Positions 1-8,001 of a stretch of 36,989 bases of DNA are shown piece after piece. How positions within the stretch are numbered: the stretch's first letter is position 1; every line of letters begins with the position of its first letter. The translations under genes and the position numbers were made by a program. The notes under the pieces were generated by a model. The model was given only the letters and a program-made list of their open reading frames with translations. It did no database searches and was not told where the DNA came from. The stretch is from a virus, in IMG/VR virus record IMGVR_UViG_3300009075_000011, positions 1 through 36,989 of that record. The stretch is one strand, 5' to 3'.

Positions 1-870
1 GCCTAGAAGACCGTGCCACTCTTCCTTCGTGCGATTGTACTTTGCATGAAAGTCCTTATCTGGAAGGCTGTCAGGTCCTTCGAGGTCCATCGACAGTTCT
101 TTCATCTTGCCTTCGTTCATTTCTTCCTCTTCGGTCATCTTCTTGACGCGACCAGCAGCAGGCATCGAACCCTTGTTTGGGCGGGCAGCAAGGTTCTTGC
201 CGACCTTCTTGATGGTGTCGGAGAAACCTTCCATTCGTTCTAGTGGGCGCATCCCGTCTGCCTTTCTTGGTTTGCCGCTCTGTGTACGCAACGCATGTTG
301 TAGTGCCTTATTGGCAGCGGCGCTGTCGTCGTTGTATTTCTTCATCTTCTTCATTAGCGTGCTGAGAATTGCAGTTGCAGGATTGCCTTCTTCCAGAGTT
401 TCGGTTGATTCGGCAATTCTAGTAATGTGATGTAATGGGTCCATTACACCCGTGACATGCTCGCTGCCACTAGCGTGACGCAGACTAAAAGAAATACCGG
501 GGGTACCTAGATACTTTTCTCTGTTCACACCAGTTACTTCATACGTTTTCTTGTCCCACTTAATCTTGTGTCCACGCTTGATTTGTGTGGCATAGTTTGG
601 AACCAACCCTTCCTCCAATTCCACGCCTTCAAAAGTCACGCCCTTAGCTTTAGGGCCTTTAGCTTTCAGATATGCTTCTGCCGCAGCAGCGGGTGTGTGA
701 TTTTGTTTGTGCAAGTACTGGGCGGTGTGCCAATCGATCTTGCCTTGATGGCTTCCATCGCTAGAGACTACATTGTTTTCGAAGGTCGCCATCCATGCCT
801 TCTTCTTATCGGCCCAAAGACCCTCGTCCAAATCAATCTTTGCTCGGACCATTTCAGTAAGCTTGTTCAT
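1..870 (-). CDS. Partial virion-type protein, C-terminus outside window
   Basis: The frame is open from the ATG at 870 to the window edge (290 codons, no stop), so the gene is truncated by the window and not broken. The start overlaps the stop of the upstream gene as ATGA, which implies translational coupling. The product is charged and Lys/Glu/Ala-rich. Near residues 255-285 it has a segment reading NEGKMKELSMDLEG followed by KDFHAKYNRTKEEW, a style I associate with structural or internal head proteins of T4-like phages. I do not recognise an enzymatic domain. An internal head or scaffold-like role is inference from composition and from the neighbouring genes with capsid-targeting-like N termini. 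Confidence 0.8.
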   Translation of the reverse strand, partial: MNKLTEMVRAKIDLDEGLWADKKKAWMATFENNVVSSDGSHQGKIDWHTAQYLHKQNHTPAAAAEAYLKAKGPKAKGVTFEGVELEEGLVPNYATQIKRGHKIKWDKKTYEVTGVNREKYLGTPGISFSLRHASGSEHVTGVMDPLHHITRIAESTETLEEGNPATAILSTLMKKMKKYNDDSAAANKALQHALRTQSGKPRKADGMRPLERMEGFSDTIKKVGKNLAARPNKGSMPAAGRVKKMTEEEEMNEGKMKELSMDLEGPDSLPDKDFHAKYNRTKEEWHGLLG

Positions 871-1268
871 TTCTTCCCCTTCTTTTTGTCTTGCTCGTCC
901 TCAATCTTCCAGGTTGAGTGGACAGACCATCGCAACTTAGGATGAAGTCCGTCCGCGCGAGCGTATACGGTCTTTCTATGTACCGTACCTGCCTTGTTGA
1001 CAGCATACTCAATGAAGTGGTCGCCGAGCGTATTGCCTACGCGAACATTCTTGAACCCAGCATCCCCCTTTTGAACACGAAAGACTGGCACATGCTGATT
1101 GTGCTTGACATACTTGCCATAGTCATCATCTGCAACGATGCCATGAACGTGCGATTTGCCCAGATGTTTGGTGATGGCACCGCCGTGAAGCGGCGGTGTC
1201 CAGTCCTCAGACTTCTTCTCTGCCTCAGTTAGAAGCAGGGTAATATCGTATTCTTTGAAGGATTTCAT
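867..1268 (-). CDS. Small protein with capsid-targeting-like N-terminus
   Basis: 133 aa, starting at an ATG that overlaps the stop of the upstream small gene (ATGA) and ending with an ATGA overlap into the next gene. The N-terminus MKSFKEY...LLTEAE resembles the T4 capsid targeting sequence (MKTYQEFI.EA). It contains an L-x-x-E|A site (residues 12-16) of the kind cut by the T4 prohead protease gp21. The middle (residues ~40-120) looks like a small beta-rich domain with several His residues, and the C-terminus is a Lys/Asp/Glu tail. I do not recognise the family. An internal capsid protein is a reasonable inference but unproven. Confidence 0.8.
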   Translation of the reverse strand: MKSFKEYDITLLLTEAEKKSEDWTPPLHGGAITKHLGKSHVHGIVADDDYGKYVKHNQHVPVFRVQKGDAGFKNVRVGNTLGDHFIEYAVNKAGTVHRKTVYARADGLHPKLRWSVHSTWKIEDEQDKKKGKK

Positions 1269-1438
1269 GCTTGATTGATCTGATCACCGACCATCGTTGA
1301 ACTGACGTTATCCCAGTTTGCAGACATTGGGACGATGACTTTCATGACCCCCTTCTCGCCTGGAATCTTGGCTGGAGCGTTGGAAACCTTCTTCTTCCGT
1401 GCCTTCAATTCTTCAGTGAGTTGGGCAAATGATTTCAT
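1265..1438 (-). CDS. 57-aa basic peptide with MKSFAQLTEE start
   Basis: A short gene in the gap between the ribonucleotide reductase stop (1445) and the 133-aa gene. It reads ATG at 1438 to TGA at 1265-1267, and the TGA overlaps the next ATG (ATGA). The peptide begins MKSFAQLTEE and continues with a KARKKK patch. L7-T-E-E10 fits the (L/I)xxE pattern of gp21-type prohead protease sites. The same start pattern appears in the neighbouring 133-aa gene and in the 68-aa gene at 21588-21794, supporting a real coding sequence and a shared N-terminal signal. Function is unknown. A DNA-binding internal capsid peptide is a guess from its basic charge. Confidence 0.7.
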   Translation of the reverse strand: MKSFAQLTEELKARKKKVSNAPAKIPGEKGVMKVIVPMSANWDNVSSTMVGDQINQA

Positions 1439-1444
1439 TTTAGC

Positions 1445-3343
1445 CTATTGGATTTCGCAGGAGCCACTAGCACATGCTAGTTCCTGGCTGCCTACCGTTG
1501 TGTCAGTTTCTTCATGAAAGCCAGTCCAATCGATATGGATTCCGGCGTGTTCCTTCACAAGCTCCGTATATTTATCTTCGGAGATTTCTTCATAAGGGGC
1601 CTGGCGATACGTCCCTGTGTCTCGGGGCAGCATGGCGATGCCCGAAATAGAGTCAAGATTCTTGTAGACCCAGGAGCCGACCTCCAACCACTCTTCCTCA
1701 CCAATATGAACCGTGATCGATGGCTTGTGTTCGCACCAGTGATCTTGATACATCTTCCATAGCTCTAGCTGTTGGATTGCAGACATATCCTTTGTCAGCA
1801 TAGCCCCTTCTGGAGCCTTCTGTGGGAATGAAGCGACCCAGCTGCTCTTTGAGTAGAAGTCCTCTTCCATCTTCATGCCCTGACCGATCAGATACGTGGC
1901 CAGCGGATCCTTCTTGTCTAGACGCACGCGACGAACGTAGAAAGGAGCATAGCGAGTATGAATTCCTGACGCTGCATCAACCAGCTGAGAAACCGTACCT
2001 GACGGCTTGACACAGGTTGTAGCGGCAGAATGGGGGATGCCAAGAATATCTGCAAACTCTACGTTCACCTCGACACAAAGCTTGCGAAGCATATCAAGAT
2101 GCCTTGCCAGACCATCTGATGGCTTCGACATAAAGGCAGAATCACAGATACCAGTCATCGACACCCCGAGTAGACGCTCCTCTTCGGTGTTCTTTTTCCA
2201 CCGCTTGTTGATGTACTTGAAGTCAACTAGAGTCGATTGAAGCGTGCCAAGAATCGTCGCAAGACGAACCTTCTTGACCATAGTCGGAATGGTGTCATTC
2301 TCGCGAATCACAATCTCTGTCAGATTGCAAAACTGATTCGGCAACAGAATGATTTCGGAACACGGGTTGGTGCCGTACTCGGCTTCTGGATCACGGCGTT
2401 CGAACCGCGCCGCCTGTGCTTGTGATGCCTTGCGCGAGAAGATGCCACGCTCACCAGAACGAGACTTGTACAACGCAACGAACTCGTCAAGGAAAATATT
2501 CATCGGCGGCTTTGACTCATAGACGGCGCTATTATTCGCAAGCCCACGTTGTCCATTCTCGACATGCCAATTACCAGCCTTTGCACCACGCAGGTAGTCA
2601 TCGTTGAGGTCAGACAACGAAATCAAGGCCGAACGACGCACGCCACCACACACCACAATGTCTGCGATCTTGCAAACAATGTCATGGACCTCAAGCGAAG
2701 TCAACTTACGACCGCGCGCATTGTTAAAGGTGTTGATCGTGAATTTCAGCAGATCAACAAGAGGCTCGGGGCCTGATGCACGGCCACCGAATGTCTTTAG
2801 TCGCGCACCTGCTTCGCGCAGTTGACTAACATCCCAAGAAGGAACGAGTCCACTCCACAAAAGGGAAAGAAACTCGCGGTAACCTTTCGCCCAACCTATC
2901 TTGCTATCGTGAAAGATTACTGTAGTTTCTGTGTCATGGAATTCTTCTGGAACTTCTGGTAGCTTATTGACGTAGCGCGATTCGACAGAATAGCCGACTC
3001 CTGTACCGCACATGAGGATGTACATCACCTCATCAAAGGCTTTTGGATTGTCAATAGGCAGATACGAGCAATTGTAGCCCGCAACATTGTCCTTGTCCAG
3101 TGCTGGGCCTGCTGTCATCAATGCACGCATCGATGGCATGACCTCTAGATTCAGAATCGCACTCTTTAGCTCGTCCCAAGGGAACTTGTCTTGCTTGTCT
3201 GTCGGCACTCGCTTCTTGAAAAAGTCCAAGTAGCGGCTTACTGTTTCCTCCCAAGTCTCTCTGCGTTTCACATCGTCAAGGTAACGTGCATAGCGAGATT
3301 GATGGATGAAGGTTTGATAGATGGAAGGCAGAACGACAGACAT
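1445..3343 (-). CDS. nrdJ: Adenosylcobalamin-dependent (class II) ribonucleotide reductase
   Basis: 632 aa. It reduces ribonucleotides to deoxyribonucleotides for phage DNA synthesis using a B12-generated thiyl radical, so no oxygen or second subunit is needed. Active-site residues are in place: C92 (NCSY), then N326-P-C328-S-E330 (NPCSE), and C339 eleven residues after C328, the same spacing as C408/C419 of the Lactobacillus leichmannii enzyme. The C-terminal pair C624/C629 has the five-residue spacing of the shuttle cysteines that re-reduce the active site. It is somewhat shorter than the ~740-aa Lactobacillus enzyme. The ATG at 3343 follows AAGGAG. It lies directly downstream of thyX, forming a nucleotide-synthesis pair. 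No intein is visible. Whether the substrate is NDP or NTP cannot be settled here. Confidence 0.95.
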   Translation of the reverse strand: MSVVLPSIYQTFIHQSRYARYLDDVKRRETWEETVSRYLDFFKKRVPTDKQDKFPWDELKSAILNLEVMPSMRALMTAGPALDKDNVAGYNCSYLPIDNPKAFDEVMYILMCGTGVGYSVESRYVNKLPEVPEEFHDTETTVIFHDSKIGWAKGYREFLSLLWSGLVPSWDVSQLREAGARLKTFGGRASGPEPLVDLLKFTINTFNNARGRKLTSLEVHDIVCKIADIVVCGGVRRSALISLSDLNDDYLRGAKAGNWHVENGQRGLANNSAVYESKPPMNIFLDEFVALYKSRSGERGIFSRKASQAQAARFERRDPEAEYGTNPCSEIILLPNQFCNLTEIVIRENDTIPTMVKKVRLATILGTLQSTLVDFKYINKRWKKNTEEERLLGVSMTGICDSAFMSKPSDGLARHLDMLRKLCVEVNVEFADILGIPHSAATTCVKPSGTVSQLVDAASGIHTRYAPFYVRRVRLDKKDPLATYLIGQGMKMEEDFYSKSSWVASFPQKAPEGAMLTKDMSAIQQLELWKMYQDHWCEHKPSITVHIGEEEWLEVGSWVYKNLDSISGIAMLPRDTGTYRQAPYEEISEDKYTELVKEHAGIHIDWTGFHEETDTTVGSQELACASGSCEIQ

Positions 3344-3381
3344 ACAGATTCTCCTTGTTATTTTTGGTCTTGGGTAGAGAA

Positions 3382-4062
3382 TTATTTAGTGATAGCACTT
3401 AGAATAAGTGGGAACACCTTGGAAATTTCTTCTGCACATGCCAGCGCAATTTCACGATGTTCCTTTTGTGTGCCATTTGCACTACGCAATTCCACGTAGT
3501 GCCACCATGATCGCAAAGTACCAGCCATGTACATGCGGCTCATTGTCATACCTTCAGGCAGCACGGCTCTCGCCTGTTCTTTGGCAATGTTGTTGTCCAA
3601 TGCCCATTGATACGCATTCTTTGCGGCAATCAACGCATTCGTTTGTTGCTCTTCCCACAGATTTGCCAGTTCTCTATCTTCCGGCGAGGTCATCTGCAAC
3701 GACACAGAGTTTTGCCTATTCTGGTAGTCTTGAAGGCGCGCCTCCCTACCTTCAAAACCCAACTGTGATGCAACAGCATAGCGTTGGCTGAACTCCTGAA
3801 ACGAGAACGAACGATGGCGGAGAATCTGTCTGCCAATGTCTCGGGTCGTTTCAATCTCTAGCGTAATGCTGACCATTTCAAGTGGTGACCAATGCTTGTT
3901 GCGAATCAGATACCCGATCAACTTTTCACTAGTTTCGGTGTTATTCTGATTCGCAGGGTTTGATACTCTTGCTGCATACGCTATCTGATCCAAAAGATTG
4001 ACCTTGTGACCATCTACCGTAAGCTTCGCCGGCTGGGAATACGAAATCAACGTTACTTTCAT
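3382..4062 (-). CDS. thyX: Flavin-dependent thymidylate synthase ThyX
   Basis: 226 aa from the ATG at 4062, which overlaps the primase stop (TGATG) and has GGAGG nine bases upstream. A longer in-frame start at 4077 has no such support. ThyX makes dTMP from dUMP using methylenetetrahydrofolate, FAD and NADPH. The diagnostic RHR-X7-S signature is at residues 82-92 (RHRSFSFQEFS, then QRY), and an N-terminal ARVSNP block matches the family. T4 itself uses the unrelated ThyA (td). Together with nrdJ downstream it supplies dNTPs during infection. Confidence 0.95.
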   Translation of the reverse strand: MKVTLISYSQPAKLTVDGHKVNLLDQIAYAARVSNPANQNNTETSEKLIGYLIRNKHWSPLEMVSITLEIETTRDIGRQILRHRSFSFQEFSQRYAVASQLGFEGREARLQDYQNRQNSVSLQMTSPEDRELANLWEEQQTNALIAAKNAYQWALDNNIAKEQARAVLPEGMTMSRMYMAGTLRSWWHYVELRSANGTQKEHREIALACAEEISKVFPLILSAITK

Positions 4063-5093
4063 CAGCACTTCCTCCATTCAAACAGTTTTGCCTTTGCAGA
4101 CAGACCTGAGTACGTCCGTTCGGCGATCATTTCTTCGACCTGATCTTGTGACCAACCTGCCTGAATCAGATCGTTGATATCCTTTTGCTCCACATGCGGC
4201 GGCCACACGAAAACCTTAAAGCCGTTTGTCACTGCCTTCTCGACAATCTTCACCACATCCTTGTTGCGCGGTTGATTGTCAAAGACTAGCGTGACGCGAT
4301 CCTTCTCAAAGTAGTGGTCGATTCGATCCAACGAAGTTGAACCAGCCGCAACTGCATTATGCAGAAACAGACTGTCAATTGGCCCTTCTACGATGATGGC
4401 CTGATCGGAGAAGTCAACCCGATCAAGACCAAACATCATATCAGAGTTTTCGTCAATACGCAAGGCCAAATACCGTTTCTTTGATCGACCTGTAATGTCA
4501 CGGGCGATCACACCGACTAACCTCTTGTCCAGATCATAGACAGGCAGACAGACTCTAGGTTCTTCGGTCTCAAACTTGTCATGATACTTGTCTGCGAGGG
4601 CATTCAAGAAACTTGTCTTTGGACAGTAGTAGAACAGACTGTGCATTTCTTCGGGTATCTTGCGGTCGTTGAGATAGACCACCGCCTCATGCGTGGACGA
4701 AAGTGCAGACACACGCTCCAAGAACGAGTAGCGAACGTCGATTGCCTCTTCTAGCTCCTTCTTCTTGGCAGACTTGACGAACGTAGGCTCCTTCTTCTTG
4801 GACGCCTGTCTAGGCTGCTGCTCAAGAAAATGTTCCTTACGGTAACGGCGATAGGCATCGCCGTCTAGCGATTTCAAGACGGATGCAAACGTAGTGGATT
4901 TGCCACAGTTGTGGCACTTGAAGTTGAGGTGATCCTTTGCCGCAAAGAAATACCCGCGGGCCTTACTCTTTGAGTGCTTTGAATCACCGCAAAACGGACA
5001 CCGACAGTTGAACAGGTAGGTGCCCTTTCGGGCAAAACTGTCAAACCGATAGGATATTTCCGTTAGGAACTGGACGTCAACGAAGATGGACAT
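4062..5093 (-). CDS. DNA primase, T4 gp61-like
   Basis: 343 aa. It synthesises RNA primers at the replication fork, normally with a DnaB-like helicase that is not in this window. Residues ~30-65 form a zinc ribbon with two CxxC pairs (CPFCGDSK and CHNCGKS). The TOPRIM core follows with IIVEGPIDSLFL (catalytic Glu, residues ~235-245) and a downstream VTLVFDNQ strand carrying the acidic residue. Size and order match T4 gp61. The gene is translationally coupled to thyX. The start ATG at 5093 comes after a hairpin that separates it from the upstream membrane-protein gene. Confidence 0.9.
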   Translation of the reverse strand: MSIFVDVQFLTEISYRFDSFARKGTYLFNCRCPFCGDSKHSKSKARGYFFAAKDHLNFKCHNCGKSTTFASVLKSLDGDAYRRYRKEHFLEQQPRQASKKKEPTFVKSAKKKELEEAIDVRYSFLERVSALSSTHEAVVYLNDRKIPEEMHSLFYYCPKTSFLNALADKYHDKFETEEPRVCLPVYDLDKRLVGVIARDITGRSKKRYLALRIDENSDMMFGLDRVDFSDQAIIVEGPIDSLFLHNAVAAGSTSLDRIDHYFEKDRVTLVFDNQPRNKDVVKIVEKAVTNGFKVFVWPPHVEQKDINDLIQAGWSQDQVEEMIAERTYSGLSAKAKLFEWRKC

Positions 5094-5134
5094 TTGAAAC
5101 TACCATAACTAAAGTCCTGTAATGATACAGGAAA

Positions 5135-5163
5135 GCAAGCCAGCCGTCAATAGGCTAGCTTGC
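5135..5163 (-). terminator. Hairpin at the end of the spanin/coiled-coil gene group
   Basis: GCAAGC and AGCC arms pair with GGCT and GCTTGC around a 7-base loop, with one opposed mismatch. In the minus direction the stem is followed by TTTCCT. It overlaps the last codons of the 159-aa gene and precedes the primase gene. The U-run is short, so it may be a weak terminator or an mRNA 3'-end stabiliser. Confidence 0.55.
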
Positions 5164-5634
5164 CAGAAACTTCAATAGTTCGTTGACTGAGGGTAGACGA
5201 CCGACAATGAATCCAAGAATGATACCGCCACCGATCAACATCCATCTCCAGTTTTCTAGAGTGCGGATGCGGGTGCTGAATGTCTCATGCTTCTTTTCTT
5301 GTGCTGCGGTGTGCTTGGTGAACGACTCAATGATTTCGTTCTTGACACCCTCAAGTTCGCTCTTGACGTTTCGTTCAACCGTATCGATGCGCGTGTAGAC
5401 TTCTCTGAATGACCGCTCTGTTTCTTCTCTGCGCTTTTCCATCATTTGGCCCAGACTCTCTTGGTGGTGTTCTGATGTTGTGATGCGCTCATCATGAACT
5501 GCCAATATCTTAGCGACGTAGGCGGCAACCTCACCAATTCGGTCAGTAGTTGCCGCCAGTCTGGCGATCATCTCCTTATTGGCTTGCTGATCGTGTTGAA
5601 GCAAAGCCAATGCTGTCTCTACGGGCTTATCCAT
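5155..5634 (-). CDS. Coiled-coil protein with C-terminal membrane anchor
   Basis: 159 aa from the ATG at 5634; the in-frame upstream start is only a TTG inside the previous gene. Residues ~1-125 are a long charged heptad-like helix. Residues ~130-150 form a single hydrophobic segment (ENWRWMLIGGGIILGFI), giving a tail-anchored arrangement. It lies immediately downstream of the Rz/Rz1 genes, with its ATG just after the Rz stop. Position in a lysis cluster makes a holin, antiholin or lysis-accessory role possible, but one C-terminal segment after a large cytoplasmic coiled coil does not prove it. Family not recognised with certainty. Confidence 0.8.
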   Translation of the reverse strand: MDKPVETALALLQHDQQANKEMIARLAATTDRIGEVAAYVAKILAVHDERITTSEHHQESLGQMMEKRREETERSFREVYTRIDTVERNVKSELEGVKNEIIESFTKHTAAQEKKHETFSTRIRTLENWRWMLIGGGIILGFIVGRLPSVNELLKFLAS

Positions 5635-5635
5635 T

Positions 5636-6259
5636 TTAGAATAGCCCAAATCGTTTCTTTGGTAACTCTACTGGAGTCTCCGAGTCTGCTTTCTCGACTG
5701 ATCGAACATAGTCACTCCAGAATGATTGCCATTCCTTGACCTGCTTGACCGCCTTTTCGTGATTCTTCTTGTTCTCGTTAGCCTGTGCCAATAGATCGTT
5801 CAGCGTTGCGTCGGTTAGGGCTTCGGGGTTGGAACTACGAGGGGTTTCGGCCCCACTGGTTCCGCCATCATTGCCGCCGACGGCTGTGGTAGTTGGCTTG
5901 CCTTCAACGACGGTTTCGGTGCTGTTGAACAACTGCACAGCAATAGCAGGCAAACGGATGCGACGAGTAATTTGGTCATTTGCGATCCTTTCAGCATTCT
6001 GTTTGGCGCGTTCCTCGTCTGCCTTATAGATTGCAGAACCACGCACCTCATATTTCCGTGTCAACTCAGTTGCAGCACCTTCTAGTTCTTTGTTTCGAAC
6101 GACCATCGATGCAACAATACGCTCAAGCTTGACGACCTTCGACTTGTAGTAATCCACCATAGTGCGAAGCGTGAGGATGTATCCCACGAACAATAGGATA
6201 GCGAGGCCAACAATGACCTCTTTCCAATTCTTGGCAAGAAACAGCCCAATAGCACCCAT
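5636..6259 (-). CDS. i-spanin (Rz-like)
   Basis: 207 aa from the ATG at 6259, which has AAGGG upstream and follows the previous gene's stop by four bases. A longer in-frame reading starting at 6409 would run inside that previous gene and is not supported. Residues ~12-30 form one transmembrane segment (VIVGLAILLFVGYIL), followed by a long periplasmic helical region rich in Glu, Lys and Asn. This is the architecture of inner-membrane spanins that fuse inner and outer membranes at lysis of Gram-negative hosts. A proline-rich lipoprotein gene is nested inside it in another frame (5815-5979), which is the classic Rz/Rz1 arrangement and the strongest evidence for this call. Confidence 0.85.
   Translation of the reverse strand: MGAIGLFLAKNWKEVIVGLAILLFVGYILTLRTMVDYYKSKVVKLERIVASMVVRNKELEGAATELTRKYEVRGSAIYKADEERAKQNAERIANDQITRRIRLPAIAVQLFNSTETVVEGKPTTTAVGGNDGGTSGAETPRSSNPEALTDATLNDLLAQANENKKNHEKAVKQVKEWQSFWSDYVRSVEKADSETPVELPKKRFGLF
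5815..5979 (-). CDS. o-spanin lipoprotein (Rz1-like), nested in the Rz gene
   Basis: 54 aa, wholly inside the i-spanin gene in a different frame. The ATG at 5979 is preceded by AAAGGA at good spacing. The product has a signal peptide ending in a lipobox (MTKLLVASVCLLLLCSC; the Cys after LLC or CS would be lipidated), then a short Pro-rich tail (KPSLKASQLPQP...VVPTPKP). Outer-membrane Rz1 lipoproteins have exactly this size, lipobox and Pro content. The mature protein would pair with Rz across the periplasm for the last step of lysis. Confidence 0.85.
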   Translation of the reverse strand: MTKLLVASVCLLLLCSCSTAPKPSLKASQLPQPSAAMMAEPVGPKPLVVPTPKP

Positions 6260-6263
6260 GATG

Positions 6264-6833
6264 TTAGGCCCTTGTTTTGCGTGGTCTACGTTTTGTAGCA
6301 TTATTGAACCTACGAAGCACCGTTGTGGTGACGACAGCAGACTTACCTGCATCGCCTTGGAATCCTGCGATTGCGCCGCTACCTGCAACATTGGCGGCGC
6401 CTTCCTCATTCATCAAAGCATTGTGTAGAATCAACGAATGTTCCTCATTCATGTAACGCACCAGCATCGTGCGCTCATGTTCAAACTTCGCCAGACTACT
6501 ATTTAGTCTAGCAAACAGTTCTTCGATGTTGGTAGGGTCTTCCATAAGTTCATTGCACTCTTTGATGAGCCATAATGCAGCGGCATAGTTTGTGAGGTTT
6601 CTGTTCACTAAAGGTATCTTCTGTAGTATACGCTTTAGCTTAAAGACGAGGCGATGCAAAGAGGTGTATGCCGCTTCCTCTTCTGGTTTCTTTAACTCAT
6701 CCGACCTCTTTAGTGGATTACCGTCTCTGTCGATAATGCCAAACTTGAATGCTGCAAATGAAGTCCAAGGAGTTACGAGCATTTTGATGATGCGAAATGT
6801 GATCAACGCATCAACGACATTTACTACCGGCAT
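6264..6833 (-). CDS. Conserved T4-like phage protein, helical, unknown function
   Basis: 189 aa from the ATG at 6833, which overlaps the previous stop (TGATG) and has AAGGA upstream. The N-terminus (MPVVNVVDALITFRIIKML) is hydrophobic and amphipathic. The middle is helical, and the C-terminus ends in a Gly/Ala linker and a basic tail (ATKRRPRKTRA). I recall relatives in T4-like cyanophages and related phages, where they are annotated as hypothetical or structural. The location between virion genes and the lysis pair suggests a late protein. No enzymatic motif is visible. Confidence 0.8.
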   Translation of the reverse strand: MPVVNVVDALITFRIIKMLVTPWTSFAAFKFGIIDRDGNPLKRSDELKKPEEEAAYTSLHRLVFKLKRILQKIPLVNRNLTNYAAALWLIKECNELMEDPTNIEELFARLNSSLAKFEHERTMLVRYMNEEHSLILHNALMNEEGAANVAGSGAIAGFQGDAGKSAVVTTTVLRRFNNATKRRPRKTRA

Positions 6834-7216
6834 CACACTTTCCTTAATACGCGGATTATGTTATCGTCAAGAGGGATATCGCTTTCTTTGATTCTGTGAT
6901 CGCTAATCACCTCTGTCGGCATGTAGTTCAAGAACACCAAGAACGTCTTTAGCTGCGGCCAAAACTCCTGTTCGATTTTGAAGAAAAGCATCTTGGTCGT
7001 TGCCAGACCAAACACATTATACAGCACGATCAGATGATTGATGACTAAACGCTCCTTCAATTCACCGTGTTGCTTGTACCGATACAGCAAGCGTTTCAAA
7101 TACTTGAACCTATTCAGATCATCCTCAAACTCTGTTACACCATGACACTCTGGGTTGTCATAATGATGCATGGCAAAGAGGACAAAGTTGTCATTCGTCA
7201 AAACTGGCTCCATCAT
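6833..7216 (-). CDS. Small conserved phage protein, unknown function
   Basis: 127 aa, with two adjacent ATGs at 7216 and 7213 and no clear Shine-Dalgarno choice between them. The C-terminal stop overlaps the next ATG. The sequence is alpha-helical and aromatic-rich (YLKRLLYRYKQHGELKE; FLVFLNYMP). The pairing with the downstream 189-aa gene appears conserved in T4-like phages as far as I recall. I do not know the function. Confidence 0.75.
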   Translation of the reverse strand: MMEPVLTNDNFVLFAMHHYDNPECHGVTEFEDDLNRFKYLKRLLYRYKQHGELKERLVINHLIVLYNVFGLATTKMLFFKIEQEFWPQLKTFLVFLNYMPTEVISDHRIKESDIPLDDNIIRVLRKV

Positions 7217-7230
7217 ATAATGTCATTGCA

Positions 7231-8001
7231 TTAGGACAGAACCGCAGACTTCATTACTCCACCAACGTTTGCGTACATTGCAATGACGTTCGTTCCTGTA
7301 GCAAGCCAGACGCCCATGTAACCATCGGGAATGTCGCCGGCGGTTGGCGCAAGTGCTGCTACTCTATATGCCCACGGACCGTGCCCATTTGTTCTGGCAG
7401 TCGCTACAATGAGGTTGTGGTTGTTTGCGAAATTCGTTGTTCCTGTTCCGCCAGAGTCAATAAGCATGACGGGGAATATATCATAGGTTGCAAGCTGAGT
7501 AATAATGCCTGTGACCTCCCAAGTCTGGAAGTTTGCAGCATTGTCCGCATCTTGCAACATCATTTGTGCGCCAGGCGTTGTCAGATCCATGAAGAAATCC
7601 ATATCAACGTTATCTTGATTCACATGATGGATATGCAAAGCAGTTGCATCGACTTGTGTTGCGTCGTTCCACAACAGATATCCACTACCAGGATCGCCTG
7701 TGGTGGCTGCTGTGGATGCTCTGTATCTCCAATAACTGGCTGAGAGGGCGACTCCTGTAGCACCTGTTGAACCCGTAGAACCAGTTGTACCATTCGTGCC
7801 GTTCGATCCTGTCGGGCCAGTATTGCCTGCTGCCCCCGTCGCTCCCGTAAGACCTACTACACCAGTCAGACCCGCCTGAAAGGAAGACAGAGGAATACTG
7901 CGGCTAGAATAACTAGCCGCAGTTCCCTGAACAACATATAGAAGATCCGTACTAGCAAGCGTCGCCGCTGCCGGCAGATCAGTTACCCGTTGATTGGCCA
8001 T
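7231..8001 (-). CDS. Collagen-like fibre protein
   Basis: 256 aa, with its start overlapping the previous stop (TAATG at 8001). The N-terminal ~45 residues (RVTDLPAAATLASTDLLYVVQG) match the short attachment segment found at the start of many phage tail-fibre or tail-appendage proteins. Residues ~48-85 are Gly-X-Y collagen-like repeats (GATGAAGNTGPTGSNG..), which trimerise. Residues ~90-256 form a beta-rich C-terminal domain with no recognised motif, probably a receptor-binding or decorative knob. Coupled to the repeat protein upstream, it is likely a late virion appendage. Confidence 0.85.
   Translation of the reverse strand: MANQRVTDLPAAATLASTDLLYVVQGTAASYSSRSIPLSSFQAGLTGVVGLTGATGAAGNTGPTGSNGTNGTTGSTGSTGATGVALSASYWRYRASTAATTGDPGSGYLLWNDATQVDATALHIHHVNQDNVDMDFFMDLTTPGAQMMLQDADNAANFQTWEVTGIITQLATYDIFPVMLIDSGGTGTTNFANNHNLIVATARTNGHGPWAYRVAALAPTAGDIPDGYMGVWLATGTNVIAMYANVGGVMKSAVLS

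Noticed and set aside
3051-3254. 67-aa minus-strand frame inside the RNR gene
   Set aside because: Overlaps the conserved N-terminal part of nrdJ in a different frame and has no independent support.
5636-6409. Longer i-spanin starting at 6409
   Set aside because: The extra 50 residues lie inside the previous gene in another frame, and the transmembrane segment and RBS fit the ATG at 6259.
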